A stretch of DNA of 64,000 bases from Pseudoalteromonas shioyasakiensis (GTDB lineage Bacteria > Pseudomonadota > Gammaproteobacteria > Enterobacterales > Alteromonadaceae): NCBI RefSeq assembly GCF_001550135.1, contig NZ_LRUE01000002.1, positions 62,001 to 126,000 of the forward strand. The letters are read 5' to 3'. This document shows, one piece after another, positions 8,048-18,234 of this stretch. The notes below the pieces were generated by a model. The model was not told the origin of the DNA, made no database searches, and worked only from the letters and a program-made list of their open reading frames with translations. Position numbers and translations under genes: made by a program. The stretch's first letter is position 1. The number at the start of each line of letters is the position of its first letter.

Positions 8048-8431
8048 ATGGATACGCAGCTTTCAATTCTTATTGTGGACGACGTAGGCACAGTTCGCAG
8101 TTTTTTAAATCAAACATTAATGCACCTAGGTATCGATAATGTGCGTGAGGCTTCTACGGCCGCGCAGTGTTTAAGCGCATGTAAAGAAAAAGAGTTCAAT
8201 ATTATCTTTTTAGATATAGAATTACCCGATGGTGACGGCAAAGAGATTATCTCGCAAATCAACGAAATTTCGCCTGAAGCAAACGTAGTAATGGTTTCAG
8301 CCCATTCAACAGTAGAAAACGTTAAAGAAGCGATTGAGAAGGGTGCTAAAGGGTTTGTAGTAAAACCTTTCACACCTAAGAAGATTGCCGCTATGCTGAA
8401 AAAGTTTTACCCAGAGCTCGAAATTGTCTAG
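8048..8431 (+). CDS. Orphan single-domain response regulator (CheY-like receiver)
   Basis: 127 residues, a receiver domain only. The acidic pocket D11/D12, phospho-acceptor D56 (FLDIELPDGDG), S84 in VSAHS and K106 in VVKPF are all present, so phosphorylation is expected. There is no output domain and no kinase or chemotaxis gene nearby. It could act by protein contact, as CheY, Spo0F or regulators of adaptor proteins do. The start is ATG 8048, after AGAGGAATAGT. Single-domain regulators of this kind are common in Alteromonadales, but the partner cannot be deduced here. Confidence 0.85.
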   Translation: MDTQLSILIVDDVGTVRSFLNQTLMHLGIDNVREASTAAQCLSACKEKEFNIIFLDIELPDGDGKEIISQINEISPEANVVMVSAHSTVENVKEAIEKGAKGFVVKPFTPKKIAAMLKKFYPELEIV

Positions 8432-8482
8432 CTAGCTACTTTAATGAGGCATATATAACACGTGTCTTGTTAAATTACAGAT

Positions 8483-8511
8483 AAAAAAAAACCGGCAAAA
8501 GCCGGTTTTTT
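8483..8511. terminator. Bidirectional terminator, response regulator / rpsT
   Basis: ACCGGC and GCCGGT arms with an AAAA loop are flanked by A8 on the left and T6 on the right. This gives a U-tail in both directions for the two convergent genes. Confidence 0.9.
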
Positions 8512-8530
8512 CATATTCATCAAAAACAAA

Positions 8531-8791
8531 TTATAGCGCTTTGATTTTAGCTGCTAAACGGCTCTTATGACGAGCTGCTTTGTTCTTGTGGATTAGACCT
8601 TTAGTTGCGTAACGGTCTAGGATAGGTGTTGCAACAGCGAATGCTGCTTGTGCAGCTTCTTTGTCGCCCGCTTCAATAGCAGTAACTACTTTTTTGAAGT
8701 AAGTACGCATCATTGAACGACGGCTTGCGTTATGTTGACGATTTTTTTCGCTCGTAATAGCGCGTTTTTTTGCAGACTTGATGTTAGCCAA
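8531..8791 (-). CDS. rpsT: 30S ribosomal protein S20
   Basis: 86 residues, full length for S20: very basic, helical, with [26 protein letters not shown] near the start and [19 protein letters not shown] at the end. It binds 16S rRNA early in 30S assembly. The start codon is TTG (8791-8789) with AGGAG seven bases upstream. No nearer ATG gives the correct N-terminus. E. coli rpsT also starts with UUG, and that weak start is part of its translational autoregulation, so the feature appears conserved. A near-consensus promoter lies about 50 bp upstream. Confidence 0.96.
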   Translation of the reverse strand: MANIKSAKKRAITSEKNRQHNASRRSMMRTYFKKVVTAIEAGDKEAAQAAFAVATPILDRYATKGLIHKNKAARHKSRLAAKIKAL

Positions 8792-8838
8792 GGTTTGCTC
8801 CTAACAATCTTAAAATAAGCTTAATTTAAAGGCCGTGG

Positions 8839-8867
8839 AATATGCCTGTTTTTATCATGAATGTCAA
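8839..8867 (-). promoter_or_regulatory. rpsT promoter
   Basis: On the minus strand a perfect TTGACA (8867-8862) is followed after 17 bp by CATATT (8844-8839). The start of transcription would lie near 8832, giving a leader of about 40 nt ending at the AGGAG of rpsT. Confidence 0.75.
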
Positions 8868-9034
8868 CGAAATTTTGACATCTCAAGAAAAACTGCTCCT
8901 TATAACGAACATCAATTTGCCGCTTTAGCAGTTAATATCGCCATTGTAACAAAGGGTCGGGTTCGAGCCTAGTGCTTTAAAGATATTTTAGGCATAATCG
9001 CCCATCTTAGAAGTTTTTTGATAATGGGTTTAAG

Positions 9035-10615
9035 GTGGCAAAAGGATTATTTCGTTCTGGGATGATTGTTAGTGCAATGACGATGATCTCGCGTATTTTA
9101 GGGTTAGTACGAGATGCTGTTGTGGCAAATCTGCTAGGTGCCAGTGCTGCTGCGGATGTGTTTTTATTTGCCAATCGAATTCCTAACTTTTTAAGACGTT
9201 TGTTTGCCGAAGGAGCCTTTGCCCAAGCTTTTGTGCCGGTTTTATCTGAGATAAAAGAGCAACAAGGCGATGATAAAGTCAGGCTGTTTGTGGCTCAAGC
9301 TGCCGGTACGTTGGGAACTATTTTATTAATTGTCACCTTGTTTGGGGTGGTTGCCTCTCCAGTCATAGCTGCTTTATTTGGTACTGGCTGGTTTATCGAC
9401 TGGTGGCAAGGAGGCGAAAATGCCGAAAAGTTCGTACTGGCTAGTGCACTGTTAAAGCTGACTTTCCCTTATTTATTTTTTGTGAGTCTGGTTGCCCTGA
9501 GCGGTGCGGTTATGAACGTATATAATCGCTTTGCGGTGGCTGCATTTACCCCTGTGCTGTTGAATGTATCAATTATCACGTGTGCTGTTTTTCTACACGA
9601 TAAATTTTCGGTGGGGGCATACGCGCTTGCCATCGGCGTGTTTGTAGGGGGCTTAGTACAGTTATTGTTCCAGTTGCCATTTTTGTATCGTGCCCGCATG
9701 TTGAGCCGCCCTAAATGGGGCTGGCAAGATGAAAACGTTAAGAAAGTCCGAAAACTCATGCTACCAGCCTTGTTTGGCGTGTCTATCAGTCAAATAAACC
9801 TGTTACTCGACACCATGATCGCCTCGATGTTGATGACCGGCTCTATCGCGTGGCTTTACTACTCAGACCGTTTAATTGAGTTTCCTCTTGGCTTATTTGG
9901 TATCGGTATAGCAACGGTCATACTGCCCGCATTGTCTAAGCTACATAGCACCAAAAGCACAAAAGATTTTCAACTAACCCTCGACTGGGGGGTGAGATTT
10001 GTTATTTTCTTAGGCTTGCCGGCCATGTTTGGTTTAATGGTGATAAGCCCGCTCATTATTACGGTTTTATTTGATCATGGTGCGTTTCAAAACGGTGAAA
10101 TTGATCATGTAAAGGCGGTAAGTTACGGTGTGATGGCCTACTCAGTGGGACTGGTTAGCTTTATGTTAATCAAGGTGTTAGCTCCAGGTTTTTATTCACG
10201 TCAAGATACTAAAACGCCGGTAAAAATAGGCATTAAAACATTGGTGTTAAATATGGTGTTTAACATTATGTTGGCTCCATTTATTGGCTATTTGGGTTTA
10301 GCATTAGCAACTGCGATGTCGGCCAGTTGTAATGCCTATTTGTTGTATCATCAATTACGTAAAGAAGGCGTTTATCAGTTTTCTGCGATGAGTCTGGGCT
10401 TCACCTTTAAGTGTTTGTTTTCAAGTTTATTAATGGCTGCTGCAGTGTGGTATGTTGGCCAGCAATTTACGTGGAAAACATGGCACTTTACTGAGCAAGT
10501 GTTGCTGTTGAGTGGGTTATTAGTGCTGGCGGTTTTTGTTTACTTTGCGGCCTTATTTATTTTAGGTGTGCGACTAAATACGATAAAAAGTGTTGCAACT
10601 ACTGAATCAAACTAA
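9035..10615 (+). CDS. murJ: Lipid II flippase MurJ
   Basis: 526 residues with about 14 hydrophobic segments, the MOP-superfamily flippase that moves lipid II to the periplasmic face for peptidoglycan synthesis. The N-terminus MAKGLFRSGMIVSAMTMISRILGLVRDAVVANLLG is the family signature, and IPNFLRRLFAEGAFAQAFVPV carries the conserved arginines. The start is GTG 9035, which gives the standard N-terminus. No in-frame ATG is closer. The gene sits between rpsT and ribF, an order common in non-enteric gammaproteobacteria. Confidence 0.95.
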   Translation: MAKGLFRSGMIVSAMTMISRILGLVRDAVVANLLGASAAADVFLFANRIPNFLRRLFAEGAFAQAFVPVLSEIKEQQGDDKVRLFVAQAAGTLGTILLIVTLFGVVASPVIAALFGTGWFIDWWQGGENAEKFVLASALLKLTFPYLFFVSLVALSGAVMNVYNRFAVAAFTPVLLNVSIITCAVFLHDKFSVGAYALAIGVFVGGLVQLLFQLPFLYRARMLSRPKWGWQDENVKKVRKLMLPALFGVSISQINLLLDTMIASMLMTGSIAWLYYSDRLIEFPLGLFGIGIATVILPALSKLHSTKSTKDFQLTLDWGVRFVIFLGLPAMFGLMVISPLIITVLFDHGAFQNGEIDHVKAVSYGVMAYSVGLVSFMLIKVLAPGFYSRQDTKTPVKIGIKTLVLNMVFNIMLAPFIGYLGLALATAMSASCNAYLLYHQLRKEGVYQFSAMSLGFTFKCLFSSLLMAAAVWYVGQQFTWKTWHFTEQVLLLSGLLVLAVFVYFAALFILGVRLNTIKSVATTESN

Positions 10616-10688
10616 AAAAAAGATTATAATCGGCCCTTCAGGCCCGATATCAATGTTTTGGGCTCGCTGATAAAGGCAAAAAGGTGGC

Positions 10689-11615
10689 ATGGAGTTAATT
10701 AGAGGTATTCACAATATTCGCGCGCAGCATTATGGCTGTGTGTTGACCATTGGTAATTTTGATGGCGTGCACTTAGGTCATGCAGAAGTGATTAAAGGCT
10801 TGCTGCAAGACGCAGAAAAGCATCAATTGCCAAGTACCGTTATGTTATTTGAGCCTCAGCCACAAGAGTTTTTTGCTAAAGATAATGCACCCGCGCGTTT
10901 AACGCGACTACGTGATAAGCTCAGTTTGCTTGCTAAATTAGGCGTAGAGCGAGTGATATGCATTAGCTTCAATCAGCAATTTGCCAACATGGAAGCAGAA
11001 CAGTTTGTCAGCCAAGTACTGGTTGAAAAGCTAGGCGTTAAAGCATTAACTGTTGGTGATGACTTTTGTTTTGGCAAACGTCGTCGTGGCGATTTTGCGT
11101 TACTGAAAACCATGGGCGCTGAGCTGAACATGGATGTGAAAAGTACTGCAAGTTTTCGCAGACTCAATGATAGAGTCAGTAGTACCCTTATTCGCCATGC
11201 GCTTGCTGCAGGGCAATTAGAAGATGCAAAAACCATGTTAGGTCATGGTTATGCGATTTCTGGACGTGTTATTCATGGCTGGGCGAAAGGTCGTGAATTA
11301 GGGTTCAGAACTGCCAACATAGCACTAAAACGCCAAGTATGCCCTGTAAATGGGGTATTTGCGGTACGAGCTAAAGTGGGTGATAAAGAATTATATGGGG
11401 TTGCAAATATTGGCAACAAACCCACATTTAATGGAACACGCGCATTGTTAGAAGTCCATCTTTTCGACTTTGCGCAAGACATTTACGGACAATTTATGCA
11501 CGTGGAGCTAATTAAAAAGCTTCGCGATGAGAAAAAATTCGAGACATTAACACAACTGACGGCGCAGATTGCAGATGATGTAACCGCCGCTAAGCAGTGT
11601 TTTGGTTTAAATTAG
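10689..11615 (+). CDS. ribF: Bifunctional riboflavin kinase / FAD synthetase
   Basis: 308 residues. The N-terminal FMN adenylyltransferase domain shows GNFDGVHLGH at 22-31 and a late STLIRHAL segment. The C-terminal flavokinase domain starts near residue 185 (GYAISGRVIHGWAKGRELGF). It converts riboflavin to FMN and then FAD. Oddity: the usual PTAN motif of the kinase domain reads RTAN (GFRTANIAL), with the proline replaced, while the T and N that contact nucleotide and magnesium are kept. ATG 10689 follows AAGGTGGC. It starts the conserved ribF-ileS-lspA-fkpB-ispH run. Confidence 0.94.
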   Translation: MELIRGIHNIRAQHYGCVLTIGNFDGVHLGHAEVIKGLLQDAEKHQLPSTVMLFEPQPQEFFAKDNAPARLTRLRDKLSLLAKLGVERVICISFNQQFANMEAEQFVSQVLVEKLGVKALTVGDDFCFGKRRRGDFALLKTMGAELNMDVKSTASFRRLNDRVSSTLIRHALAAGQLEDAKTMLGHGYAISGRVIHGWAKGRELGFRTANIALKRQVCPVNGVFAVRAKVGDKELYGVANIGNKPTFNGTRALLEVHLFDFAQDIYGQFMHVELIKKLRDEKKFETLTQLTAQIADDVTAAKQCFGLN

Positions 11616-11640
11616 GTAGCCGATACGGAAAGTAGGATTA

Positions 11641-14466
11641 ATGAGCGACTACAAACATACTTTGAATTTACCGGAAACAGCGTTTCCAATGCGCGGCAAT
11701 TTGGCACAACGTGAACCAAAGATGCTTAAGACATGGTATGAAGACGATCTTTACGGTCAAATTCGCAGCGCTAAAAAAGGTAAAAAAACCTTCATTTTGC
11801 ATGACGGTCCTCCGTATGCAAACGGTGATATCCATTTAGGCCACTCGGTAAACAAAATTCTTAAAGATATTATTGTTAAGTCAAAAACTTTGTCTGACTT
11901 CGACGCACCTTACGTGCCGGGTTGGGACTGTCACGGTTTACCAATTGAATTAATGGTTGAAAAGAAAGTAGGCAAGCCAGGCGTTAAGGTGTCTGCTGCT
12001 GAGTTCCGTGAAAAATGTCGCGCATACGCAAAAAAACAAGTCGAAGGTCAAAAAACAGACTTTAAACGTCTTGGTGTATTTGGTGACTGGGACAAGCCTT
12101 ACTTAACAATGAACTTTGACTTTGAAGCGAATGCAATTCGCGTACTTGGTCGCATCATTAAAAATGGTCACTTACACAAAGGTGCTAAGCCTGTTCACTG
12201 GTGTACAGATTGTGGTTCAGCACTTGCTGAAGCGGAAGTTGAATACCAAGATAAACAGTCTCCAGCAATCGATGTGCGTTTTCAGTTTGCTGATCAAGAT
12301 GCTGTAATCAATGCGTTTGAACTTGCTGAAGGCCATGAAGGTACAGGTGCTGTTAGCACAGCAATCTGGACGACAACACCTTGGACATTACCAGCTAACC
12401 GTGCAGTAGCGGTTCACGAAAAGCTTGAATATGCCCTTGTTCAAATTGATGATGAAGGTGCACAGCAACGTCTAATTTTAGGTTCTGAGCTAGTTAAAGA
12501 TGCTATGGACCGTTATGGCTTCAAACATTACCACGTACTCGGTTATGTAAAAGGTGCTGCACTTGAGAACTTGCAGGTTGCTCACCCATTCTATGACTTC
12601 ACAGTGCCTGTGATTGTTGCCGATCACGTAACGACTGATTCTGGTACTGGTGTTGTTCATACTGCACCTGGTCATGGTCAAGAGGATTTCGCGGCAGGTC
12701 TTGCTTATGGTTTAGAAGTAGCGAATCCGGTTGGTGCTAACGGTGTTTACTTACCTGACACACCAATGTTTGCAGGTCAGCACGTATTTAAAGCGAATGC
12801 GAGCGTTATTGACGTATTAACTGAAAACAATGCGTTATTGCATCATCATGCACTTACGCACAGCTACCCACATTGCTGGCGTCATAAAACTCCTATTATC
12901 TTCCGTGCTACGCCACAGTGGTTCGTAAGTATGGACCAAGCTAACCTTCGTCAAGATTCATTAAGCGAAATCAAAAAGACTGAGTGGTTACCTGAGTGGG
13001 GCGAGAGCCGCATTGCAAACATGGTTGAAGGCCGTCCTGATTGGTGTATTTCACGTCAACGTACATGGGGTGTGCCAATTGCATTATTCGTTGATAAAGA
13101 CACTGGTGCGCTTCATCCGAATACCGAAGAGCTAATTGAAGAAGCTGCGAAGCTGGTTGAAAAATCAGGTATTCAAGCTTGGTATGACTTAGATCCAGCA
13201 ACCTTACTTGGCGATGACGCTGAGCAATACATGAAAGTACAAGATACGCTAGATGTATGGTTTGACTCAGGTGTGACTCACGCGTGTGTGGTTGATGCAC
13301 GTGAAGATTTAACCGGTCCTGCTGATCTTTACTTAGAAGGTTCTGATCAACACCGTGGTTGGTTTATGTCGTCAATGATGACATCGGTTGCTATTAATGG
13401 TCATGCGCCATATAAGCAAGTGCTAACACATGGTTTCACGGTTGATGAAAATGGCCGCAAGATGTCTAAATCATTAGGCAACGTAATTTCGCCACAAAAC
13501 GTGATGAACAAACTAGGTGCTGACATCTTACGTTTATGGGTTGCATCAACTGATTTTACAGCTGAAATGACTGTATCTGATGAAATCTTTAAGCGTTCAG
13601 CAGACCGTTATCGTCGTATTCGTAACACGAGCCGTTACTTACTTGCGAACTTAAATGGTTTTGATCCAAAAACTGATCAAGTTGCTATTGAAGACATGGT
13701 TGAGCTTGACCGTTGGATTGTGGGTCGTGCAGCTGAACTTCAAGATGAAATCTTAGCGGCTTACGACAAGTATCAAATGCTACTTGTAACGCAAAAGCTA
13801 ATGAACTTCTGTACTGGTGAGCTTGGTTCGTTCTACCTAGACGTAATCAAAGATCGTCAATACACAGCGAAAAGCGATAGCCATGCGCGTCGTTCATGTC
13901 AAACTGCGCTTTACCACATTGCTGAAGCAATGACGCGTTGGATGGCACCGATCTTAAGCTTCACCGCGCAAGAAATCTGGGAAGCATTACCAGGTGAGCG
14001 TGACAAGTTTGTATTCACTTCAGTATGGTACGATGGCTTGCAAGCCTCTTCACAAGGTAAATTCAGCAACGATGATTGGTTAACAATCCTTAACGTGCGT
14101 GATGAAGTAAACCGTGTACTAGAAGCAGCTCGTAAAGAAGAAGTTATTGGTGCTACTCTACAAGCAAACGTAAACATTTATGCAGGTGAAGAGCTAAGCG
14201 CGAAATTAGCTGCATTAGGTGATGAACTGCGCTTTGTACTATTAACGTCAGGCGTGACAGTTGAAACTGTGACAGCACAGCCAGAAGATACGCAAGCTAC
14301 AGAAATTGATGGCTTATACATTAAAGTTGCTGCAACAACCGCTGAAAAATGTGAGCGTTGTTGGCACTACTGTGATGATGTAGGTGCTGATCCTGCTCAC
14401 CCTGAGATCTGTGGCCGTTGTGTAAGCAATGTTGATGGCGATGGTGAACAGCGTCAGTTCGCATAG
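11641..14466 (+). CDS. ileS: Isoleucyl-tRNA synthetase
   Basis: 941 residues, a full-length bacterial class Ia synthetase that charges tRNA-Ile. Visible: the HIGH motif as HLGH in [16 protein letters not shown], the editing-domain [11 protein letters not shown] and [16 protein letters not shown] stretches, the KMSKS motif in [13 protein letters not shown], and a C-terminal zinc site with four cysteines (CERCWHYC and ICGRC). It lies 25 bp after ribF. The frequency of preferred codons looks high, as expected for a strongly expressed gene. Confidence 0.98.
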   Translation: MSDYKHTLNLPETAFPMRGNLAQREPKMLKTWYEDDLYGQIRSAKKGKKTFILHDGPPYANGDIHLGHSVNKILKDIIVKSKTLSDFDAPYVPGWDCHGLPIELMVEKKVGKPGVKVSAAEFREKCRAYAKKQVEGQKTDFKRLGVFGDWDKPYLTMNFDFEANAIRVLGRIIKNGHLHKGAKPVHWCTDCGSALAEAEVEYQDKQSPAIDVRFQFADQDAVINAFELAEGHEGTGAVSTAIWTTTPWTLPANRAVAVHEKLEYALVQIDDEGAQQRLILGSELVKDAMDRYGFKHYHVLGYVKGAALENLQVAHPFYDFTVPVIVADHVTTDSGTGVVHTAPGHGQEDFAAGLAYGLEVANPVGANGVYLPDTPMFAGQHVFKANASVIDVLTENNALLHHHALTHSYPHCWRHKTPIIFRATPQWFVSMDQANLRQDSLSEIKKTEWLPEWGESRIANMVEGRPDWCISRQRTWGVPIALFVDKDTGALHPNTEELIEEAAKLVEKSGIQAWYDLDPATLLGDDAEQYMKVQDTLDVWFDSGVTHACVVDAREDLTGPADLYLEGSDQHRGWFMSSMMTSVAINGHAPYKQVLTHGFTVDENGRKMSKSLGNVISPQNVMNKLGADILRLWVASTDFTAEMTVSDEIFKRSADRYRRIRNTSRYLLANLNGFDPKTDQVAIEDMVELDRWIVGRAAELQDEILAAYDKYQMLLVTQKLMNFCTGELGSFYLDVIKDRQYTAKSDSHARRSCQTALYHIAEAMTRWMAPILSFTAQEIWEALPGERDKFVFTSVWYDGLQASSQGKFSNDDWLTILNVRDEVNRVLEAARKEEVIGATLQANVNIYAGEELSAKLAALGDELRFVLLTSGVTVETVTAQPEDTQATEIDGLYIKVAATTAEKCERCWHYCDDVGADPAHPEICGRCVSNVDGDGEQRQFA

Positions 14467-14475
14467 GAGTTGTTT

Positions 14476-14976
14476 GTGAGCAAACTAGCCGGAAAAAGTG
14501 GCTTGGTTTGGTTATGGCTTAGTCTACTACTTTTGGTAGTAGACTATGCGACAAAATCACTTGTCGTTAGTACCATGGCCTACGAAGAGTCGATTGATAT
14601 TCTGCCGTTTTTTAATTTCACTTATGTACATAATTATGGTGCAGCCTTCAGCTTTTTAAGTGATTCAGGTGGCTGGCAGCGTTGGTTCTTTAGTTTGATT
14701 GCAGTGTCGATCAGTGTGCTTTTAGTGTGGTGGCTGAAACGCTTACCAGCGTCTAATAAAGTATTATGTTCTGCTTATGCGTTAGTATTAGCCGGTGCGA
14801 TTGGCAACTTATACGACCGCATCGCTTATGGCTATGTCATTGACTTCCTGCATGTATATTACGAAAACTGGCACTTTCCTGTTTTTAATATTGCCGATTG
14901 TGCAATTTGTATCGGTGCCGCATTACTTTTATTTGATGCCTTCACAGGCGAAAGTCCTAAGGAGCAACAAGCATGA
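14476..14976 (+). CDS. lspA: Lipoprotein signal peptidase (signal peptidase II)
   Basis: 166 residues, four transmembrane helices. This aspartyl protease of the inner membrane cleaves prolipoproteins before the lipidated cysteine. The conserved blocks VVDYATKSLV, NYGAAFSF, GAIGNLYDR and FNIADCAI contain the two catalytic aspartates (in the last two). The frame opens with a TTG at 14470, but AGGAG at 14465-14469 is correctly spaced for GTG 14476, giving MSKLAGKSG, so that start is preferred. The Shine-Dalgarno overlaps the ileS stop. The window's BamD, BamE, SLT and TPR lipoproteins would be substrates. Confidence 0.95.
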   Translation: MSKLAGKSGLVWLWLSLLLLVVDYATKSLVVSTMAYEESIDILPFFNFTYVHNYGAAFSFLSDSGGWQRWFFSLIAVSISVLLVWWLKRLPASNKVLCSAYALVLAGAIGNLYDRIAYGYVIDFLHVYYENWHFPVFNIADCAICIGAALLLFDAFTGESPKEQQA

Positions 14977-15413
14977 GCCAAGCTGTAATTGGTGAAAACT
15001 CTGAAGTGATCTTTCATTTCTCAATTAAGTTAGAAGATGGCTCAGCAGCCGATTCAACCAAGGTACATAATAAACCTGCAAAATTGCGAATGGGTGATGG
15101 CAGCCTGACAGCAAATTTTGAAAAGTGTTTACTTGGTTTAGCTGCTGGTGACAGTAAGTCATTTGCATTAGAGCCAGAAGATGCATTTGGTCAGCCAAAT
15201 CCAGATAACATTTATTATGTTGATCGCAGTAAGTTTGGTGCAGATACTCCAGCTGAAGTAGGTAATATTATTGCCTTTACTCAACCTGATGGCACTGAGC
15301 TTCCGGGTCTTGTTCGTGAAGTTCAAGGTGACTCAGTCACGATTGACTTCAACCACCCTCTTGCAGGGCAGCGCTTAACCTTTGAAGTTGATATTTTAGA
15401 GGTAACAGGTTAA
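14973..15413 (+). CDS. fkpB: FKBP-type peptidyl-prolyl cis-trans isomerase, SlpA type
   Basis: 146 residues, the short SlyD/SlpA-like FKBP with an inserted chaperone flap (about 65-120). Characteristic stretches are [36 protein letters not shown] and [20 protein letters not shown]. It is a cytoplasmic prolyl isomerase and holdase. ATG 14973 overlaps the lspA stop as ATGA, indicating translational coupling, and its own stop overlaps the ispH start. The metal-binding His-rich tail of SlyD is absent, which supports FkpB. Confidence 0.93.
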   Translation: MSQAVIGENSEVIFHFSIKLEDGSAADSTKVHNKPAKLRMGDGSLTANFEKCLLGLAAGDSKSFALEPEDAFGQPNPDNIYYVDRSKFGADTPAEVGNIIAFTQPDGTELPGLVREVQGDSVTIDFNHPLAGQRLTFEVDILEVTG

Positions 15414-16342
15414 TGGACATTTTATTAGCGAATCCACGTGGCTTTTGCGCAGGTGTAGACCGTGCAATTAGCATTGTGGAGCGTGCACTGGATATCTTTG
15501 AAAAGCCAATTTATGTGCGCCATGAAGTCGTTCACAACCGATATGTTGTTGATGGCTTAAAAAATCGCGGTGCTGTGTTTGTTGAAGAGCTAGATCAGGT
15601 TCCTGACGATAGCATTGTTATCTTCAGTGCGCATGGTGTATCGCAAGCTGTTCGTAGTGAAGCAAAACGTCGCGACCTTAAAGTGTTCGATGCCACTTGC
15701 CCACTGGTAACAAAGGTGCATATGGAAGTAACACGCGCAAGTCGTAAAGGTACTGAGTGCGTGTTAATTGGTCACCATGGTCATCCTGAAGTAGAAGGCA
15801 CAATGGGGCAGTACGACAACGAAGCGGGTGGTATTTACTTAGTAGAAACCCCTGAAGATGTTGCTGGCCTAACGGTTAAAAACCCTGAAAACCTGTTTTA
15901 CTGTAGCCAAACGACGTTATCTGTAGATGATACGGCAGATGTAATTGATGCACTTCGTACTAAGTTTCCGGCAATTGATGGCCCGCGTAAAGATGACATT
16001 TGTTATGCTACGCAGAACCGTCAAGATGCAGTCCGTGACTTAGCAGATAAAGTGGATGTGCTGCTTGTAGTAGGGGCTAAAAATAGCTCTAACTCAAATC
16101 GTTTACGAGAACTTGCTGACAAAATGGGCACCACTGCTTATTTAATTGATGATGCGAGTAATGTTGAAGCGGATTGGTTCAACAGTGTCAATGCAGTGGG
16201 TGTGACTGCAGGTGCATCTGCACCAGAAGTTTTAGTTCAACAAGTAATTGCTCGTCTAAAAGAATTGGGTGGCAATCAAGTTGTTGAAAATCCTGGTGAA
16301 GAAGAGAACATAGTATTTGCCGTTCCTGTTGAGCTACGCTAA
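15413..16342 (+). CDS. ispH: 4-hydroxy-3-methylbut-2-enyl diphosphate reductase
   Basis: 309 residues. This last enzyme of the MEP isoprenoid pathway uses a [4Fe-4S] cluster to make IPP and DMAPP. The three cluster cysteines are at C12 (GFCAGVDRA), C96 (DATCPLVTK) and C197 (ICYATQNRQ), and the conserved histidines are in RHEVVHN and [10 protein letters not shown]. Length and cysteine spacing equal the E. coli protein. The start overlaps the fkpB stop (TAATG). In Pseudomonas aeruginosa ispH is likewise next to the minor pilin operon, so the junction here is conserved synteny. Confidence 0.97.
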   Translation: MDILLANPRGFCAGVDRAISIVERALDIFEKPIYVRHEVVHNRYVVDGLKNRGAVFVEELDQVPDDSIVIFSAHGVSQAVRSEAKRRDLKVFDATCPLVTKVHMEVTRASRKGTECVLIGHHGHPEVEGTMGQYDNEAGGIYLVETPEDVAGLTVKNPENLFYCSQTTLSVDDTADVIDALRTKFPAIDGPRKDDICYATQNRQDAVRDLADKVDVLLVVGAKNSSNSNRLRELADKMGTTAYLIDDASNVEADWFNSVNAVGVTAGASAPEVLVQQVIARLKELGGNQVVENPGEEENIVFAVPVELR

Positions 16343-16380
16343 TCTAAGCAAATAGTAGTCAACAGTTAAAAGAGGAGCCC

Positions 16381-17406
16381 ATGAGCAAACAGCCAAATTC
16401 AAACGGCTTGCTGATTGCGGCTCTTTTTCAATCTCGTGGTGTCCTTGCCACACTGATCGTCAGCCAAGTCATTGCTATTTTACTCGCCTTCTCACCCATG
16501 AGTTTAGGTGATGTTTGGTTACGCCTTGCTATATTTAGCTGCTTTTTACATCTAATCTTCCTTTCTAGCTTGTCGTTACTGTATGTGTGCCGAGCCTTAC
16601 TTACAGAGCTGTCACATTCAAAGCAGTTATTCATTCTGATATCCACTTTACTGGCATTAACGTCTGTTTTTAGTTGGCTGTTTTTGTCAGTGTTTTCAGA
16701 TGTGTTCGCTATGGAGTCGAGGGCTAACTTTATTATCAGCAATTTACTGATCATATTTTTGGTAACGGCGCTATTCAGCCAATTTTTGCTTATTCATAAT
16801 CAAAAAGAGCAGCAAACTAAAGCGTTAGCGCAGGCTGAGCTTGATGCCTTACAAGCAAGAATTCGTCCTCACTTTTTGTTTAATAGTTTGAACACTGCTG
16901 CTGAGCTGACACATTATGATGCTGACGCGGCTGAACAAGCAATTTTAGCGCTGGCGGCGCTGTCACAGGCTGCTATGCGCAGTGGTAAAGCCATAAAGCT
17001 TACTGATGAAATCACTTTATGCCAACAGTATGTAGCCCTTGAGCGTTGGCGCTATGGCGAACGCCTAGCATTAAGCTGGCAATTACCTGACGAGTTGCCA
17101 GACATTGATATTCCGTGTTTAACAATACAGCCAATTATTGAAAATGCGGTATTTTATGGCGTCGAGCCCGCAGAGCTGGGCAATATTTCTGTTGAAATGC
17201 ATCAATCGGATAAAGCTTATACCTTTATCATAACGAATCCTGTAGCTGCAGAAGTGAATAACTCACGAACAGGAAATGGGATGGCACTGGATAATATCCG
17301 CCAACGTTTGGCGCTTTTCTATCAACAAAAAGCACAGCTGACGACCACAATTCGTGATGATGTATTTAGAGTGAAGCTGGTAATACCAAAGCAGAGGGAT
17401 GCATGA
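16381..17406 (+). CDS. LytS/AlgZ-type membrane sensor histidine kinase
   Basis: 341 residues. Residues 1-138 hold four predicted transmembrane helices with almost no periplasmic domain. Residues 140-341 are a His_kinase (PF06580-type) transmitter with the acceptor H164 in the RPHFLFNSLN motif, an N-box (QPIIENAVFYGV) and a GNGMALDNIRQRL glycine box. The next gene, a LytTR regulator, overlaps it as ATGA. The pair has the domain make-up of AlgZ(FimS)-AlgR of Pseudomonas, which activates the fimU-pilVWXY1Y2E operon. The minor pilin genes here follow directly. Control of pili is inferred from this context. The signal sensed is unknown. Confidence 0.86.
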   Translation: MSKQPNSNGLLIAALFQSRGVLATLIVSQVIAILLAFSPMSLGDVWLRLAIFSCFLHLIFLSSLSLLYVCRALLTELSHSKQLFILISTLLALTSVFSWLFLSVFSDVFAMESRANFIISNLLIIFLVTALFSQFLLIHNQKEQQTKALAQAELDALQARIRPHFLFNSLNTAAELTHYDADAAEQAILALAALSQAAMRSGKAIKLTDEITLCQQYVALERWRYGERLALSWQLPDELPDIDIPCLTIQPIIENAVFYGVEPAELGNISVEMHQSDKAYTFIITNPVAAEVNNSRTGNGMALDNIRQRLALFYQQKAQLTTTIRDDVFRVKLVIPKQRDA

Positions 17407-18113
17407 TAAAAGTTTTGATTGCTGATGATGAACCACTAGCAAGGGCACGTATAAAACGTTTATTAGCTGCAAATGAGGGTTGCACTATTGTTGGTGAAGC
17501 AAGTAATGGTGAGCAAGCAATTGAACTTTGTAAGCAGCTCCAGCCCGATTTAGTAATGCTTGATATTAATATGCCTAAGCAGTCTGGCCTTGAAGTGGCC
17601 GCAGAGCTAAAACAGTTTTCGATCCCGCCTGCAGTTATGTTTTTAACGGCCCATTCAGAGCACGCATTAACTGCATTTGAGCTCGCTGTTGATGGCTATT
17701 TAGTTAAACCTGTTTCTGAGCAGGCATTAACCAAAGCAATGACGCAACTGAGTAAATTAAACCGTACTCAAGTAACTGCCCCCGAAAATAACTACATTAG
17801 TTATCAACTTGCAGGTGTAATACGACGAGTTAATGTAGATGATGTGGTTTGCTGTATCGCAGAGCAAAAATATACTCGAGTAGTGTTTTTTGGAGGTGAG
17901 GCACTTGTTGAGCAAAGTTTAAAGCAACTAGAGCAAACCTATCCGCTGCAGCTACTTAGAGTTCACCGTAATACACTTGTGAATAAGCAACATATTGTTA
18001 GCCTTAATAGCCCATCTTCAGGTGGGCATACAGTTACGATGAAGCAGTATGAAGAGCCTTTGGCAGTTAGTCGTCGAGAGCTTAAAAATGTTAAATCTGT
18101 AATGGGTAAATAA
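17403..18113 (+). CDS. LytTR-family response regulator, AlgR-like
   Basis: 236 residues. The receiver domain (1-120) has D8/D9, phospho-acceptor D54 (MLDINMPKQSG), T82 and K102. The LytTR DNA-binding domain (about 130-236) has the conserved VVCCIAEQKYTRV, LRVHRNTLVN and LAVSRRELKNVK segments. It is translationally coupled to the kinase gene. LytTR proteins bind pairs of roughly 9-bp direct repeats on one DNA face, and such a pair is present about 80 bp after this gene, upstream of pilV. I infer that it directly controls the minor pilin operon. Confidence 0.9.
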   Translation: MIKVLIADDEPLARARIKRLLAANEGCTIVGEASNGEQAIELCKQLQPDLVMLDINMPKQSGLEVAAELKQFSIPPAVMFLTAHSEHALTAFELAVDGYLVKPVSEQALTKAMTQLSKLNRTQVTAPENNYISYQLAGVIRRVNVDDVVCCIAEQKYTRVVFFGGEALVEQSLKQLEQTYPLQLLRVHRNTLVNKQHIVSLNSPSSGGHTVTMKQYEEPLAVSRRELKNVKSVMGK

Positions 18114-18194
18114 TAACAATCTTCATTGCAGCATCTTATCTTCAATAATTACTTTCTTTAGTAGTCATTATCTAACTTTGAGCAAAGTTTAAGT

Positions 18195-18223
18195 ACCGTT
18201 TATCGCGCATTTTGACCGCTCGT
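18195..18223 (+). promoter_or_regulatory. Candidate LytTR/AlgR operator: two direct repeats upstream of pilV
   Basis: ACCGTTTAT (18195-18203) fits the LytTR half-site pattern [TA][AC][CA]GTTN[AG][TG] at every position. ACCGCTCGT (18215-18223) fits at eight of nine. Read from the C, the second is CCGCTCGTC, one base from the Pseudomonas AlgR box CCGTTCGTC. The repeats are 20 bp apart, close to the 21-22 bp usual for LytTR sites. They sit 11 bp upstream of a plausible -35. Confidence 0.55.
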
Positions 18224-18234
18224 CCATATACAGA

